Shown here piece after piece: positions 32,322-38,427 of a stretch of DNA of 38,427 nucleotides; positions within the stretch are counted from its first letter, which is position 1, and each line of letters begins with the position of its first letter. The stretch covers positions 44,709 to 83,135 of the forward strand of contig JAHZEA010000006.1 of the NCBI GenBank assembly GCA_019422065.1. Direction: 5' to 3'. Made by a program: the position numbers and the translations under genes. This DNA is from Lachnospiraceae bacterium (GTDB taxonomy: Bacteria > Bacillota > Clostridia > Lachnospirales > Anaerotignaceae). The notes beneath the pieces were generated by a model that worked only from the letters and a program-made list of their open reading frames with translations, was not told the origin of the DNA and did not search any database.

Positions 32322-33506
32322 ATGAATAAAAAAAGTTTCTATGGCGGTGTAATAACCGGTGTATTGTCAGCTGCCGTGATATTCGGTGTTTTAAGCTTTG
32401 CCAGTGCTGGCATAATGGCTAAAAACAGAGAAACATTTTCTCAGGAAAACAAGCTTACATATATTTCATCTTTGCTAAATCAATATTATGTTGATGATAT
32501 TGACAATAATAAGCTTGTAGAAGGCGCCTGTGAAGGCCTTGTAAACGGTGTTGGAGACCCATATACAACTTATTTTTCAGCTGAGGAAACAGAGGAATTT
32601 ATGAGTGCTACAAATGGCGAATTTTGTGGCATTGGTGTAGGAATTTTGTATAATAATCAAGAAAAATCAGCTACTATATCTTATCTTATGGATAATAGTC
32701 CAGCAGGTGAAGCAGGCGTGCTTCCGGGAGATAAAATAACCAAGGTTAATGGAAAAAGTACTTCAGATATGGATCAAGACACAATAGTAAATAATGTTCG
32801 AGGCCCTGAAGGCACAACAGTTGAGATTACAGTTTACAGAGAATCTGACGGCAAAGAGCATACATTTAAAATCAAGAGAGCGGCTATAGATATACAGAGT
32901 GTTGCCGGCGAGGTAATAGACGGTGATATAGGATACATATATCTAAGCGGATTTAAGGCTAATACTTATGACCAATTTATGGAATGTTACAATAACCTTG
33001 TTTCTCAGGGAATAAAAGGTCTTGTTCTGGATGTAAGGGATAACCCGGGCGGACTTTTGGATTCTGTAGAAAAAATAGCTGACGAAATTATACCGGAAGG
33101 CAATGTAGTTTATACCATTGATAAAGAAGGCAACAGAAAAGACTTTAATGCTGATTCGGAATATATTGATATACCCCTTGTAATGCTTGTAAACGGCAAC
33201 AGTGCCAGTGCTTCGGAAATACTTTCAGGAGCTGTTCAGGACAGAGGCAGAGGTAAGCTTGTAGGCACCCAAACATTCGGCAAAGGTCTTGTGCAGAACC
33301 TTTACAGCATACCTGACGGTTCATCAGTTAAAATTACTATAGAAAAATACTATACACCTAAGGGTGTATGTATTCAGGGTGTAGGCATAACACCAGATTA
33401 TGTAGTTGAAAGAACAGACGACTTGCCAAGCGTTATGCTCCTAGACCATGAGGACGATGTTCAGCTCAGCAAAGCTATAGAGGTATTAAGAACAGAAATG
33501 AAATAA
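32322..33506 (+). CDS. ctpA: CtpA-family S41 processing protease
   Basis: This 394-residue C-terminal processing protease has an N-terminal signal-anchor (about 8-32), a PDZ domain at about 85-175 and the S41 catalytic domain at about 180-385. The Ser/Lys dyad is predicted at Ser296 (in GNSASASE) and Lys321 (in TFGKG), 25 residues apart as in known CtpA/CtpB proteins. It acts outside the membrane and would cut exported or wall-hydrolase-related proteins. ATG 32322 has AAGGAG at 32307-32312; the in-frame ATG at 32301 overlaps that box. It is separated from ftsX by a terminator, although the pairing ftsEX-ctpA is common in Clostridia. Confidence 0.95.
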   Translation: MNKKSFYGGVITGVLSAAVIFGVLSFASAGIMAKNRETFSQENKLTYISSLLNQYYVDDIDNNKLVEGACEGLVNGVGDPYTTYFSAEETEEFMSATNGEFCGIGVGILYNNQEKSATISYLMDNSPAGEAGVLPGDKITKVNGKSTSDMDQDTIVNNVRGPEGTTVEITVYRESDGKEHTFKIKRAAIDIQSVAGEVIDGDIGYIYLSGFKANTYDQFMECYNNLVSQGIKGLVLDVRDNPGGLLDSVEKIADEIIPEGNVVYTIDKEGNRKDFNADSEYIDIPLVMLVNGNSASASEILSGAVQDRGRGKLVGTQTFGKGLVQNLYSIPDGSSVKITIEKYYTPKGVCIQGVGITPDYVVERTDDLPSVMLLDHEDDVQLSKAIEVLRTEMK

Positions 33507-33517
33507 TTATTAATTAT

Positions 33518-33558
33518 AACGGTTTCTTGCAATTATATTTGTAAGAAGCCGTTTTTTA
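33518..33558 (+). terminator. Terminator after ctpA
   Basis: Positions 33518-33532 pair with 33539-33553 over 15 bp including two G-U wobbles, with a 6-base loop and a T-run from 33552. Confidence 0.85.
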
Positions 33559-33611
33559 GTTTAAAATAAATATGTCAGACTTTGGTTTTATACTTTTGTG
33601 AGGTGAAAAAC

Positions 33612-34295
33612 ATGAGCATACAAAAGATAATAAAGCGAATTATAAAATCTGTGTTTTTGATTTTCGTAATTGCTTCAGGCGGTATTTTAATAATTAACGG
33701 TTATGTGAAAAAAACATCCGAAAAGTGGATATTATCTATAGACGAGGCCAAAGAGTTAGAAAATACAGACTGTATACTTGTTTTAGGCGCGGCTGTAAAA
33801 AATAACGAAAGACCAAGCGCTATGCTTAATGATAGGCTTGAAACGGGAATTGAGCTGTATAATCAAAATGTTTCAGACAAAATATTAATGAGCGGTGACC
33901 ATGGCAGAAAAGATTATGACGAGGTTAATGTTATGAAAAATTTTGCCATAAACAGCGGTGTTCCATCGGAAGATATATTTATGGACCATGCCGGTTTTTC
34001 TACTTACGAAAGTATGTATAGGGCAAAAGAGATATTTAAGGCTGATAAAATAGTTATTGTATCGCAAAAATACCATTTATACAGAGCTGTTTATATAGCC
34101 CGAAGCCTTGGTTTAGAGGCCTATGGCGTGCCTTCGGATGTGCGTGAATACCGCGGGCAGAAATACAGGGATTTAAGAGAAGCAGTTGCTAGGGTAAAGG
34201 ACTTTTTTAATGTTATAATTAAGCCTGAGCCTACTTATCTTGGTGAAGCAATACCTGTTAGCGGTAACGGAGATTTAACAAATGATAAGCAATAA
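33612..34295 (+). CDS. SanA/YdcF-family (DUF218) membrane-anchored protein
   Basis: This 227-residue protein has one N-terminal membrane segment (about 11-30) and a DUF218 domain from about 48. It shows the ILVLGAAVKN strand, SAMLNDRLETGIELY, ILMSGDHGRKDYDEVNVM, the acidic DHAGFSTYESMYRAKE and VSQKYHLYRAVYIARSLG, which are all SanA-like (vancomycin-exclusion protein). The family is tied to envelope permeability, but its biochemical role is not settled. ATG 33612 follows GAGGTGA; the open frame extends upstream to a TTG at 33582 with no site. The protein ends in the SanA-type GEAIPVSGNGD segment. Confidence 0.88.
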   Translation: MSIQKIIKRIIKSVFLIFVIASGGILIINGYVKKTSEKWILSIDEAKELENTDCILVLGAAVKNNERPSAMLNDRLETGIELYNQNVSDKILMSGDHGRKDYDEVNVMKNFAINSGVPSEDIFMDHAGFSTYESMYRAKEIFKADKIVIVSQKYHLYRAVYIARSLGLEAYGVPSDVREYRGQKYRDLREAVARVKDFFNVIIKPEPTYLGEAIPVSGNGDLTNDKQ

Positions 34296-34363
34296 CTGAT
34301 TATTTTAATTAATATTTTATATCTATGCATATTGCTGATTTTTTAACAAAAGCATATATTTTA

Positions 34364-34392
34364 TAGACGATACTTAAAAAATTTGTTATTAT
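34364..34392 (+). promoter_or_regulatory. Promoter for the M50-like/scpAB/uxaA operon
   Basis: TAGACG (34364-34369) and TATTAT (34387-34392) are spaced 17 bases, and TG at 34384-34385 gives an extended -10. The start near 34399 leaves a leader of about 73 bases. Confidence 0.5.
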
Positions 34393-34471
34393 TAAAGTCG
34401 GTGATTTATGCCTTATTGGCTGTAAATTAATGAATTATCAAATAAAATAAACGAAAGGACAAAATTTTTTT

Positions 34472-35080
34472 ATGACATCTATCGTAAATTTGATTGTTTT
34501 AGCATTGCAAATACCAGCGGTTATATTTGCTACTACACTGCATGAATTTTCAAGAGCGGCTGTTTCTACTGCTCTTGGTGATAAAAAGCCTAAAAACGAA
34601 GGCCGCCTTACTTTAAACCCTATAAAGCATTTTGAACCGGTAGGCTTTATACTTATGTGGGCAACAGGTTTTGGCTGGGGTAAACCAGTAGAAACAAGCC
34701 CTATGTTTTATAAGAACAGAAAAAGAGATACACTTATTACAGCTATAGCACCAACGGTTATTAATTTAATCGCCGCTCTTGTTTCTTCTGTAATATACTC
34801 TTTAGCGCCTTTAAATGAAATGGGCATTGTGGGTATACTGCTTTCATATCTTTTGGTTTCAATTAAGCAGTTTAATATTTATATAGCCGTATACAATATT
34901 GTACCGGTTTCGCCTATGGATTGTGTAAAAGTGCTTTCCTGTGTGCTTCCGGCTAATTCATACTTTAAGTATATTCAGTACGAAAAAATAATTCAAATGG
35001 TGTTCCTTCTTCTGCTTTTTATGGGTTACACTAATTTTATAATTAATCCTATTATCAGCTTTTTTATGGCTGTATTATAA
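34472..35080 (+). CDS. M50-like membrane protein with a degenerate metal site
   Basis: This 202-residue polytopic membrane protein resembles the short M50/site-2 protease family. It shows the pattern LHEF near residue 24, GRLTLNPIKHFEPVGF at 44-59, FGWGKPV at 67-73 and the NIVPVSPMD motif at 142-150. The metal motif HExxH reads HEFSR (24-28): the second histidine is Arg28. The usual Asp-Gly of the last motif is Asp150-Cys151. The fold is therefore kept but the zinc site looks incomplete, and proteolysis is doubtful. The ribosome binding site (AAAGGA) is unusually far, about 13 bases, from ATG 34472. It precedes scpA, as related proteins often do in Clostridia. Confidence 0.8.
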   Translation: MTSIVNLIVLALQIPAVIFATTLHEFSRAAVSTALGDKKPKNEGRLTLNPIKHFEPVGFILMWATGFGWGKPVETSPMFYKNRKRDTLITAIAPTVINLIAALVSSVIYSLAPLNEMGIVGILLSYLLVSIKQFNIYIAVYNIVPVSPMDCVKVLSCVLPANSYFKYIQYEKIIQMVFLLLLFMGYTNFIINPIISFFMAVL

Positions 35081-35104
35081 ATTATAATAGGCGGTGTCTG
35101 TAAT

Positions 35105-35863
35105 ATGGAAAACATAACTCTCAAGCTGGAGAATTTTGAGGGGCCGCTCAGCCTGCTGTATCACTTAATAGAAAAAAATAAAGTTGATATTTATGATATA
35201 CCTATAGCTGAAATAACAAGGCAGTACATGGAAGTTATATATAACGCTGAAATAATGGACATGGATGTAATGAGCAGTTTTCTTGTTATGGCGTCTACCC
35301 TTATGGAGATTAAGTCAAAATTGCTTTTGCCTAAAGTTCAAAGTGAAGATAGTGATGAGCCGGACCCAAGGGCGGAGCTTGTAAACCGTCTTATTGAATA
35401 CAAGAAGTACTGCGAGTTTGCAAAAATGCTTAAGGATAAAGAAAGCAAGTATTCTCAAAGGCTGTTTAAACAGCCTGATAAGGCGTTAAGCGAAATTAAA
35501 AATGAGTACTCTATGGATATAGATACTTTTATGAATGGAGTTACATTTGATGATTTAATAAACGCTTTTAAAACAGTTATGGAAAGAAAAGATTTTAAAA
35601 CAGATAAAATAAGAAGCGGCTTTAAATCAGTTACACATGATGAATTTACAATAGAAGAAAAAATAGATTATCTTAAAGAGCTTTTATATTTAACGCCTAA
35701 AATGCGGTTTAAAGAGATTTTTACAAGGGATACAACAAAAGCCGAAGTGGCTGTTACGTTTTTGGCTCTTTTGGAGCTTATAAAAACAGGTTTTATGATT
35801 ATAAGCCAGAACATTAATTTTGGCGATATTATTATAACCAAAAATCAGGAAGTGCAAATATGA
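35105..35863 (+). CDS. scpA: Segregation and condensation protein A
   Basis: ScpA is the kleisin that bridges the two Smc head domains. The 252-residue protein has the family start LENFEGPLSLLYHLIEKNKVDIYDIPIAEIT, a helical N-terminal domain (LVMASTLMEIKSKLLLP) and a C-terminal winged-helix region (about 170-245). Length is normal. It begins at ATG 35105 after AGGCGGTG and overlaps scpB by 4 bases. With Smc (6926-10495) and ScpB it forms the complete condensin. Confidence 0.96.
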   Translation: MENITLKLENFEGPLSLLYHLIEKNKVDIYDIPIAEITRQYMEVIYNAEIMDMDVMSSFLVMASTLMEIKSKLLLPKVQSEDSDEPDPRAELVNRLIEYKKYCEFAKMLKDKESKYSQRLFKQPDKALSEIKNEYSMDIDTFMNGVTFDDLINAFKTVMERKDFKTDKIRSGFKSVTHDEFTIEEKIDYLKELLYLTPKMRFKEIFTRDTTKAEVAVTFLALLELIKTGFMIISQNINFGDIIITKNQEVQI

Positions 35864-36417
35864 AAATTGAAGAAATGGAATCTGTTATTGAGGCAATGCT
35901 TTTTGTATCAGGTACAGAGGTATCACTTACAGATATAGCTAATGCCTTAAATATGGATAAGTCTACAACACGTGCTGTAATAAGAGCTTTGTCGGATAAG
36001 TATGTAACTCAGAAAAGGGGGTTGCGTATTATAGAGCTTGATAACAGCTTTCAGATGTGCTCAGCACCTGAGTGCTTTGAGTATGTATCGAGCCTTTGCA
36101 AAATACCACGGCAGCAATTTATGACACAGGCGCTTTTAGAAACACTTTCTATTATTGCCTATAAACAGCCGGTTACAAAAGCTCAGATTGAAGAGATACG
36201 TGGTGTAAATGCAGACCATGCTGTAAACAGGCTTGTAGAAAGAGGCCTTGTTTGCGAGGTAGGACGCCTTGACGCACCGGGAAAACCGCTGCTTTTTGGC
36301 ACTACTAAAGAATTTTTGAGATATTTTGGCTTACGGTCGCCTAAAGACCTGCCTGTTTTAGAGGAGCTTATCGGCACTAAAGCAGATGAAACTGAGGTTA
36401 AAAACAAGGAGGAATGA
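35860..36417 (+). CDS. scpB: Segregation and condensation protein B
   Basis: ScpB is the dimeric winged-helix partner that binds ScpA. The 185-residue protein shows the two winged-helix domains: the first at about 5-75 (IEAMLFVSGTEVSLTDIANAL), and the second at about 88-160 (LETLSIIAYKQPVTKAQIEEIRGV and LVERGLVCEVGRLDAPGKPLLFGTT). The start overlaps the scpA stop (ATGA). A uxaA-type gene begins four bases after its stop codon. Confidence 0.96.
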   Translation: MKIEEMESVIEAMLFVSGTEVSLTDIANALNMDKSTTRAVIRALSDKYVTQKRGLRIIELDNSFQMCSAPECFEYVSSLCKIPRQQFMTQALLETLSIIAYKQPVTKAQIEEIRGVNADHAVNRLVERGLVCEVGRLDAPGKPLLFGTTKEFLRYFGLRSPKDLPVLEELIGTKADETEVKNKEE

Positions 36418-36421
36418 TAAT

Positions 36422-36694
36422 ATGTATACATGTGTAGTTATCAATGAAAAAGATTCTGTGGCAACTGCAACATCACCTATTAAAGCTGGGGATGAAATTA
36501 AATACAGAATTAAAGGCAATGATTACAGCATTAAAGCATGCACTGATATACCTGTTTACCATAAAGCGGCGCTTAAAGATATTAAAAAGGGCGAAATAAT
36601 ATATAAATACGGCTGTAAAATAGGCTATGCCCTTAAAGATATAAAGGCTGGAGAGCATGTGCACACATCGAACCTTGACAGCAAAATGAAATAA
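36422..36694 (+). CDS. UxaA-family dehydratase, small SAF-domain subunit
   Basis: This 90-residue protein is a single SAF domain, as found at the N-terminus of altronate and galactarate dehydratases and in the small subunit of sulfolactate sulfo-lyase. It shows KAGDEIKYR, DIPVYHKAALKDIKKGEIIYKYG and DIKAGEHVHTSNL. ATG 36422 is chosen for AAGGAGG at 36406-36412; an upstream in-frame ATG lies inside scpB. With the next gene it forms a split two-subunit enzyme. The true substrate (altronate, galactarate or another hydroxy acid) cannot be named. Confidence 0.85.
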   Translation: MYTCVVINEKDSVATATSPIKAGDEIKYRIKGNDYSIKACTDIPVYHKAALKDIKKGEIIYKYGCKIGYALKDIKAGEHVHTSNLDSKMK

Positions 36695-36718
36695 TATATA
36701 ACTTCGGAGGTGCTAATA

Positions 36719-37879
36719 ATGAAATTCAAAGGATATAGAAGACCTGACGGACGTGTGGGAATAAGAAATCATGTGCTTATTCTGCCATGCTCCTTATGTG
36801 CCAGTGAAACGGCAAGATTTATAGCAAGCCAAGTGCCGGGAAGTGTATATATACCTAATCAGGGCGGATGCGCTTTATCTGCGGCAGACCTTGAGCTTAC
36901 ATACAGAGTGCTTTCAGGCTTTGCGGCTAACCCTAATGTATATGGCACTGTAGTTGTTGCCAATACATGCGAAAATGTTCAGCCTGATGAACTTATTAGA
37001 AGAATTAAAGAAAAAACAAATAAACCAGTAGAAAAAGTTGTTATCCGTGATGTGGGCGGTACAATAAAGGCCGCTGAAATGGGTGTTAAATACGCAAGCC
37101 AGATGAGCCGAGAAGCGTCAAAAGTGCAAAAAGAAGATGCCGACATAACAGAGCTTATACTTGCTACTGAATGTGGCGGAAGCGACCCTACAAGCGGTTT
37201 GGCGGCTAACCCTACTTTAGGTGAGGTAAGCGACAAAATTGTATCTATGGGCGGTACAAGTATACTTTCAGAAACTTCTGAGCTTGTAGGTACAGAAGAA
37301 ATATTGGCACCAAGATGTGTAAATGATGAAGTGGCTAAAAAGCTTCTTGGTATTATAAAAGATAACGAAGAATATTTCGAAAAACTGGGTGAAAGCTTAC
37401 GTGACGGAAATCCTTCAGCCGGAAATAAAGAAGGCGGCCTTACAACACTTGAAGAAAAATCTCTTGGATGTATACATAAAGCTGGATATTCGCCTATTAC
37501 AGAAGTTTATGCTTACGGTGAAATGATTGATAAAAAAGGCCTTGTGGTAATGGATACACCGGGTCAGGATATAGCTTCTATTGCGGCTATGGTAGCCGGA
37601 GGAGCGCAGGTTGTTATATTTACAACAGGCAGGGGAACACCTACAGGAAACGGTATTGTTCCGGTTATTAAAATAACAGGTAATGCCGAAACAGCAAAGC
37701 TTATGGAAGATAACATTGATTATGACGCCAGCGGTATTATTACAGGCGAAAAAACTATAGAGGAAACGGGTAAAGAGCTTTTTGATATACTTATGGATGT
37801 TGTAAACGGTCAGCAAAGCAAGGCTGAGTCGTTGGGCTTTAACGATATGTCTATGGCAAGAAAATGTAATTTCTGTTAA
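36719..37879 (+). CDS. UxaA-family dehydratase, large subunit
   Basis: This 386-residue protein matches the catalytic C-terminal part of UxaA/GarD hydro-lyases, which dehydrate sugar acids with an Fe2+ or similar metal. Features are the family opening GYRRPDGRVGIRNHVLILP, the Cys-containing NTCEN segment, ATECGGSDPTSGLAANP (about 150-166), SETSELVGTE and TGRGTPTGNGIVPVIK near 305-320, ending in CNFC. ATG 36719 is used because CGGAGG (36705-36710) precedes it. Alternative substrates include altronate, galactarate and sulfolactate; no other uronate or sulfonate gene is in the window to decide. A terminator follows. Confidence 0.88.
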   Translation: MKFKGYRRPDGRVGIRNHVLILPCSLCASETARFIASQVPGSVYIPNQGGCALSAADLELTYRVLSGFAANPNVYGTVVVANTCENVQPDELIRRIKEKTNKPVEKVVIRDVGGTIKAAEMGVKYASQMSREASKVQKEDADITELILATECGGSDPTSGLAANPTLGEVSDKIVSMGGTSILSETSELVGTEEILAPRCVNDEVAKKLLGIIKDNEEYFEKLGESLRDGNPSAGNKEGGLTTLEEKSLGCIHKAGYSPITEVYAYGEMIDKKGLVVMDTPGQDIASIAAMVAGGAQVVIFTTGRGTPTGNGIVPVIKITGNAETAKLMEDNIDYDASGIITGEKTIEETGKELFDILMDVVNGQQSKAESLGFNDMSMARKCNFC

Positions 37880-37888
37880 TTAAGGCTT

Positions 37889-37917
37889 AGGCGGAATACC
37901 CTGTATTCCGCCTTTTA
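37889..37917 (+). terminator. Terminator after the UxaA-family large subunit gene
   Basis: AGGCGGAATAC (37889-37899) and GTATTCCGCCT (37903-37913) pair perfectly with a 3-base loop, followed by TTTAAA. It ends the scpAB-uxaA transcript. Confidence 0.85.
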
Positions 37918-37969
37918 AATGAATTAAACATTGGGGGTTGAAGCTAAACAAAAATCGGAGGTGCTTATA

Positions 37970-38427
37970 ATGAATTCTGAAAATGAATGCAAAGAGGCTG
38001 TTGTTCAAAGCTGCCCTGAAATACTTTTAGATAAAGCAGAACCTTTTTTAAACCTTATGATGCGGTATAAATGTGCTATTATGGAGGTTGAAACGAAGCT
38101 TAATGTTTTAAATTCTGAGTTTTCACTTAATCATAACCGCAACCCTATAGAGTCCATAAAAACAAGACTTAAAAAGCCAGCAAGTATTATTGAAAAAATG
38201 AACCGCAGAGGATTTGAGCTTAATGTTGAATCTATAGAAGAAAATCTTTTTGATATAGCCGGAATTAGGGTTATATGCTCTTTTGTGGATGATATATATA
38301 CTGTTGCAAACTTGCTTATTAATCAAGATGACATAAAGCTTATAAGAATGAAGGATTATATTAAAAATCCTAAAGAAAACGGCTACAGGAGCCTGCATCT
38401 TATAATAGAAGTGCCTATTTTTCTTTC
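37970..38427 (+). CDS. relQ: Small alarmone synthetase, RelQ/YjbM type (3' end cut)
   Basis: The gene runs off the right edge; 152 complete codons are visible from ATG 37970, behind CGGAGG (37956-37961). RelQ/YjbM enzymes make (p)ppGpp from ATP and GDP or GTP as a stand-alone RelA/SpoT synthetase domain. Family features are PIESIKTRLKKPASIIEKM (about 64-82), NLFDIAGIRVICSFVDDIY (about 98-116), the DYIKNPKENGYRSLHLIIE block (about 131-149) and VPIFLS at the edge. No HD hydrolase or C-terminal regulatory domain is expected in this type. About 60 more residues should lie outside the window. Confidence 0.92.
   Translation, partial: MNSENECKEAVVQSCPEILLDKAEPFLNLMMRYKCAIMEVETKLNVLNSEFSLNHNRNPIESIKTRLKKPASIIEKMNRRGFELNVESIEENLFDIAGIRVICSFVDDIYTVANLLINQDDIKLIRMKDYIKNPKENGYRSLHLIIEVPIFL

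Noticed and set aside
37415..37816. Minus-strand open frame of 133 codons inside the UxaA-family large subunit gene
   Set aside because: The + strand gene has clear family motifs throughout this segment; the antisense frame has an odd Cys/Asn/Tyr composition and no support.
1..38427. tRNA, rRNA, SRP RNA, CRISPR array, phage attachment site or insertion sequence
   Set aside because: No tRNA TTC-arm pattern, spaced direct repeats, transposase-like frame or paired terminal repeats were found in the gaps, which are all shorter than 370 bases.

Overview
The window is a gene-dense stretch of low-GC chromosome from a Gram-positive, monoderm Firmicute. The class is most likely Clostridia, probably a Lachnospirales-type relative. 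This rests on the A/T-rich codon use, strong GGAGG-type ribosome binding sites, frequent TTG and GTG starts, the FtsZ N-terminus (Met-Leu-Glu-Phe), the SepF/YlmG/YlmH set, YlxM, DivIB/DUF881, and a CsaB/TagA wall-polymer cluster. The assignment is by family resemblance only. All 38 recognisable protein genes lie on the + strand, as expected for one replichore's leading strand. I see no tRNA, rRNA, CRISPR array, insertion sequence or prophage gene.

Layout. (1) 1-137: the tail of an unknown gene and its terminator. (2) 391-5861: an orphan HlyD-like membrane protein, the PLP protein YggS, then sepF, yggT, ylmH, aroB and lspA. (3) 5997-11864: rluD, smc and ftsY. (4) 11973-14214: ylxM, ffh, rpsP and khpA, so both SRP-pathway GTPases are present with the YlxM partner. 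(5) 14350-18421: rimM, trmD, murA, ftsQ/divIB and a DUF881 protein. (6) 18698-19921: ftsZ alone between its own leader and a terminator. (7) 20137-28202: a probable single operon for a surface polymer. It encodes a MurJ-family flippase, an O-antigen ligase/polymerase-like protein, a GT4 glycosyltransferase, two DUF4330 membrane proteins, a fused GT4-CsaB pyruvyl transferase and a TagA/WecG transferase, and ends in a very strong terminator. (8) 28284-29126: a YitT-family membrane protein. (9) 29492-32190: a CdaR/PucR-type regulator followed by ftsE and ftsX. (10) 32322-34295: a CtpA protease and a SanA/YdcF-type protein, each ending or starting near its own terminator. (11) 34472-37879: a degenerate M50-like membrane protein, scpA, scpB and a two-gene UxaA-family dehydratase. 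(12) 37970-end: a truncated small alarmone synthetase (RelQ/YjbM type).

Taken together the genes serve cell division (SepF, FtsZ, DivIB, FtsEX), chromosome segregation (Smc with ScpA and ScpB, located 25 kb apart), membrane protein targeting (FtsY, Ffh, YlxM, LspA), wall precursor and surface-polymer assembly (MurA, MurJ, CsaB/TagA cluster) and ribosome or tRNA maturation (RimM, TrmD, RluD, S16). The most interesting parts are the surface-polymer operon with its enzyme fusion and paired DUF4330 proteins, the M50-like protein that has lost part of its active site, the regulator that heads the ftsEX operon, and several unexplained inverted repeats before ftsZ, ylxM and the ftsEX regulator. Most of the rest is conserved housekeeping sequence.
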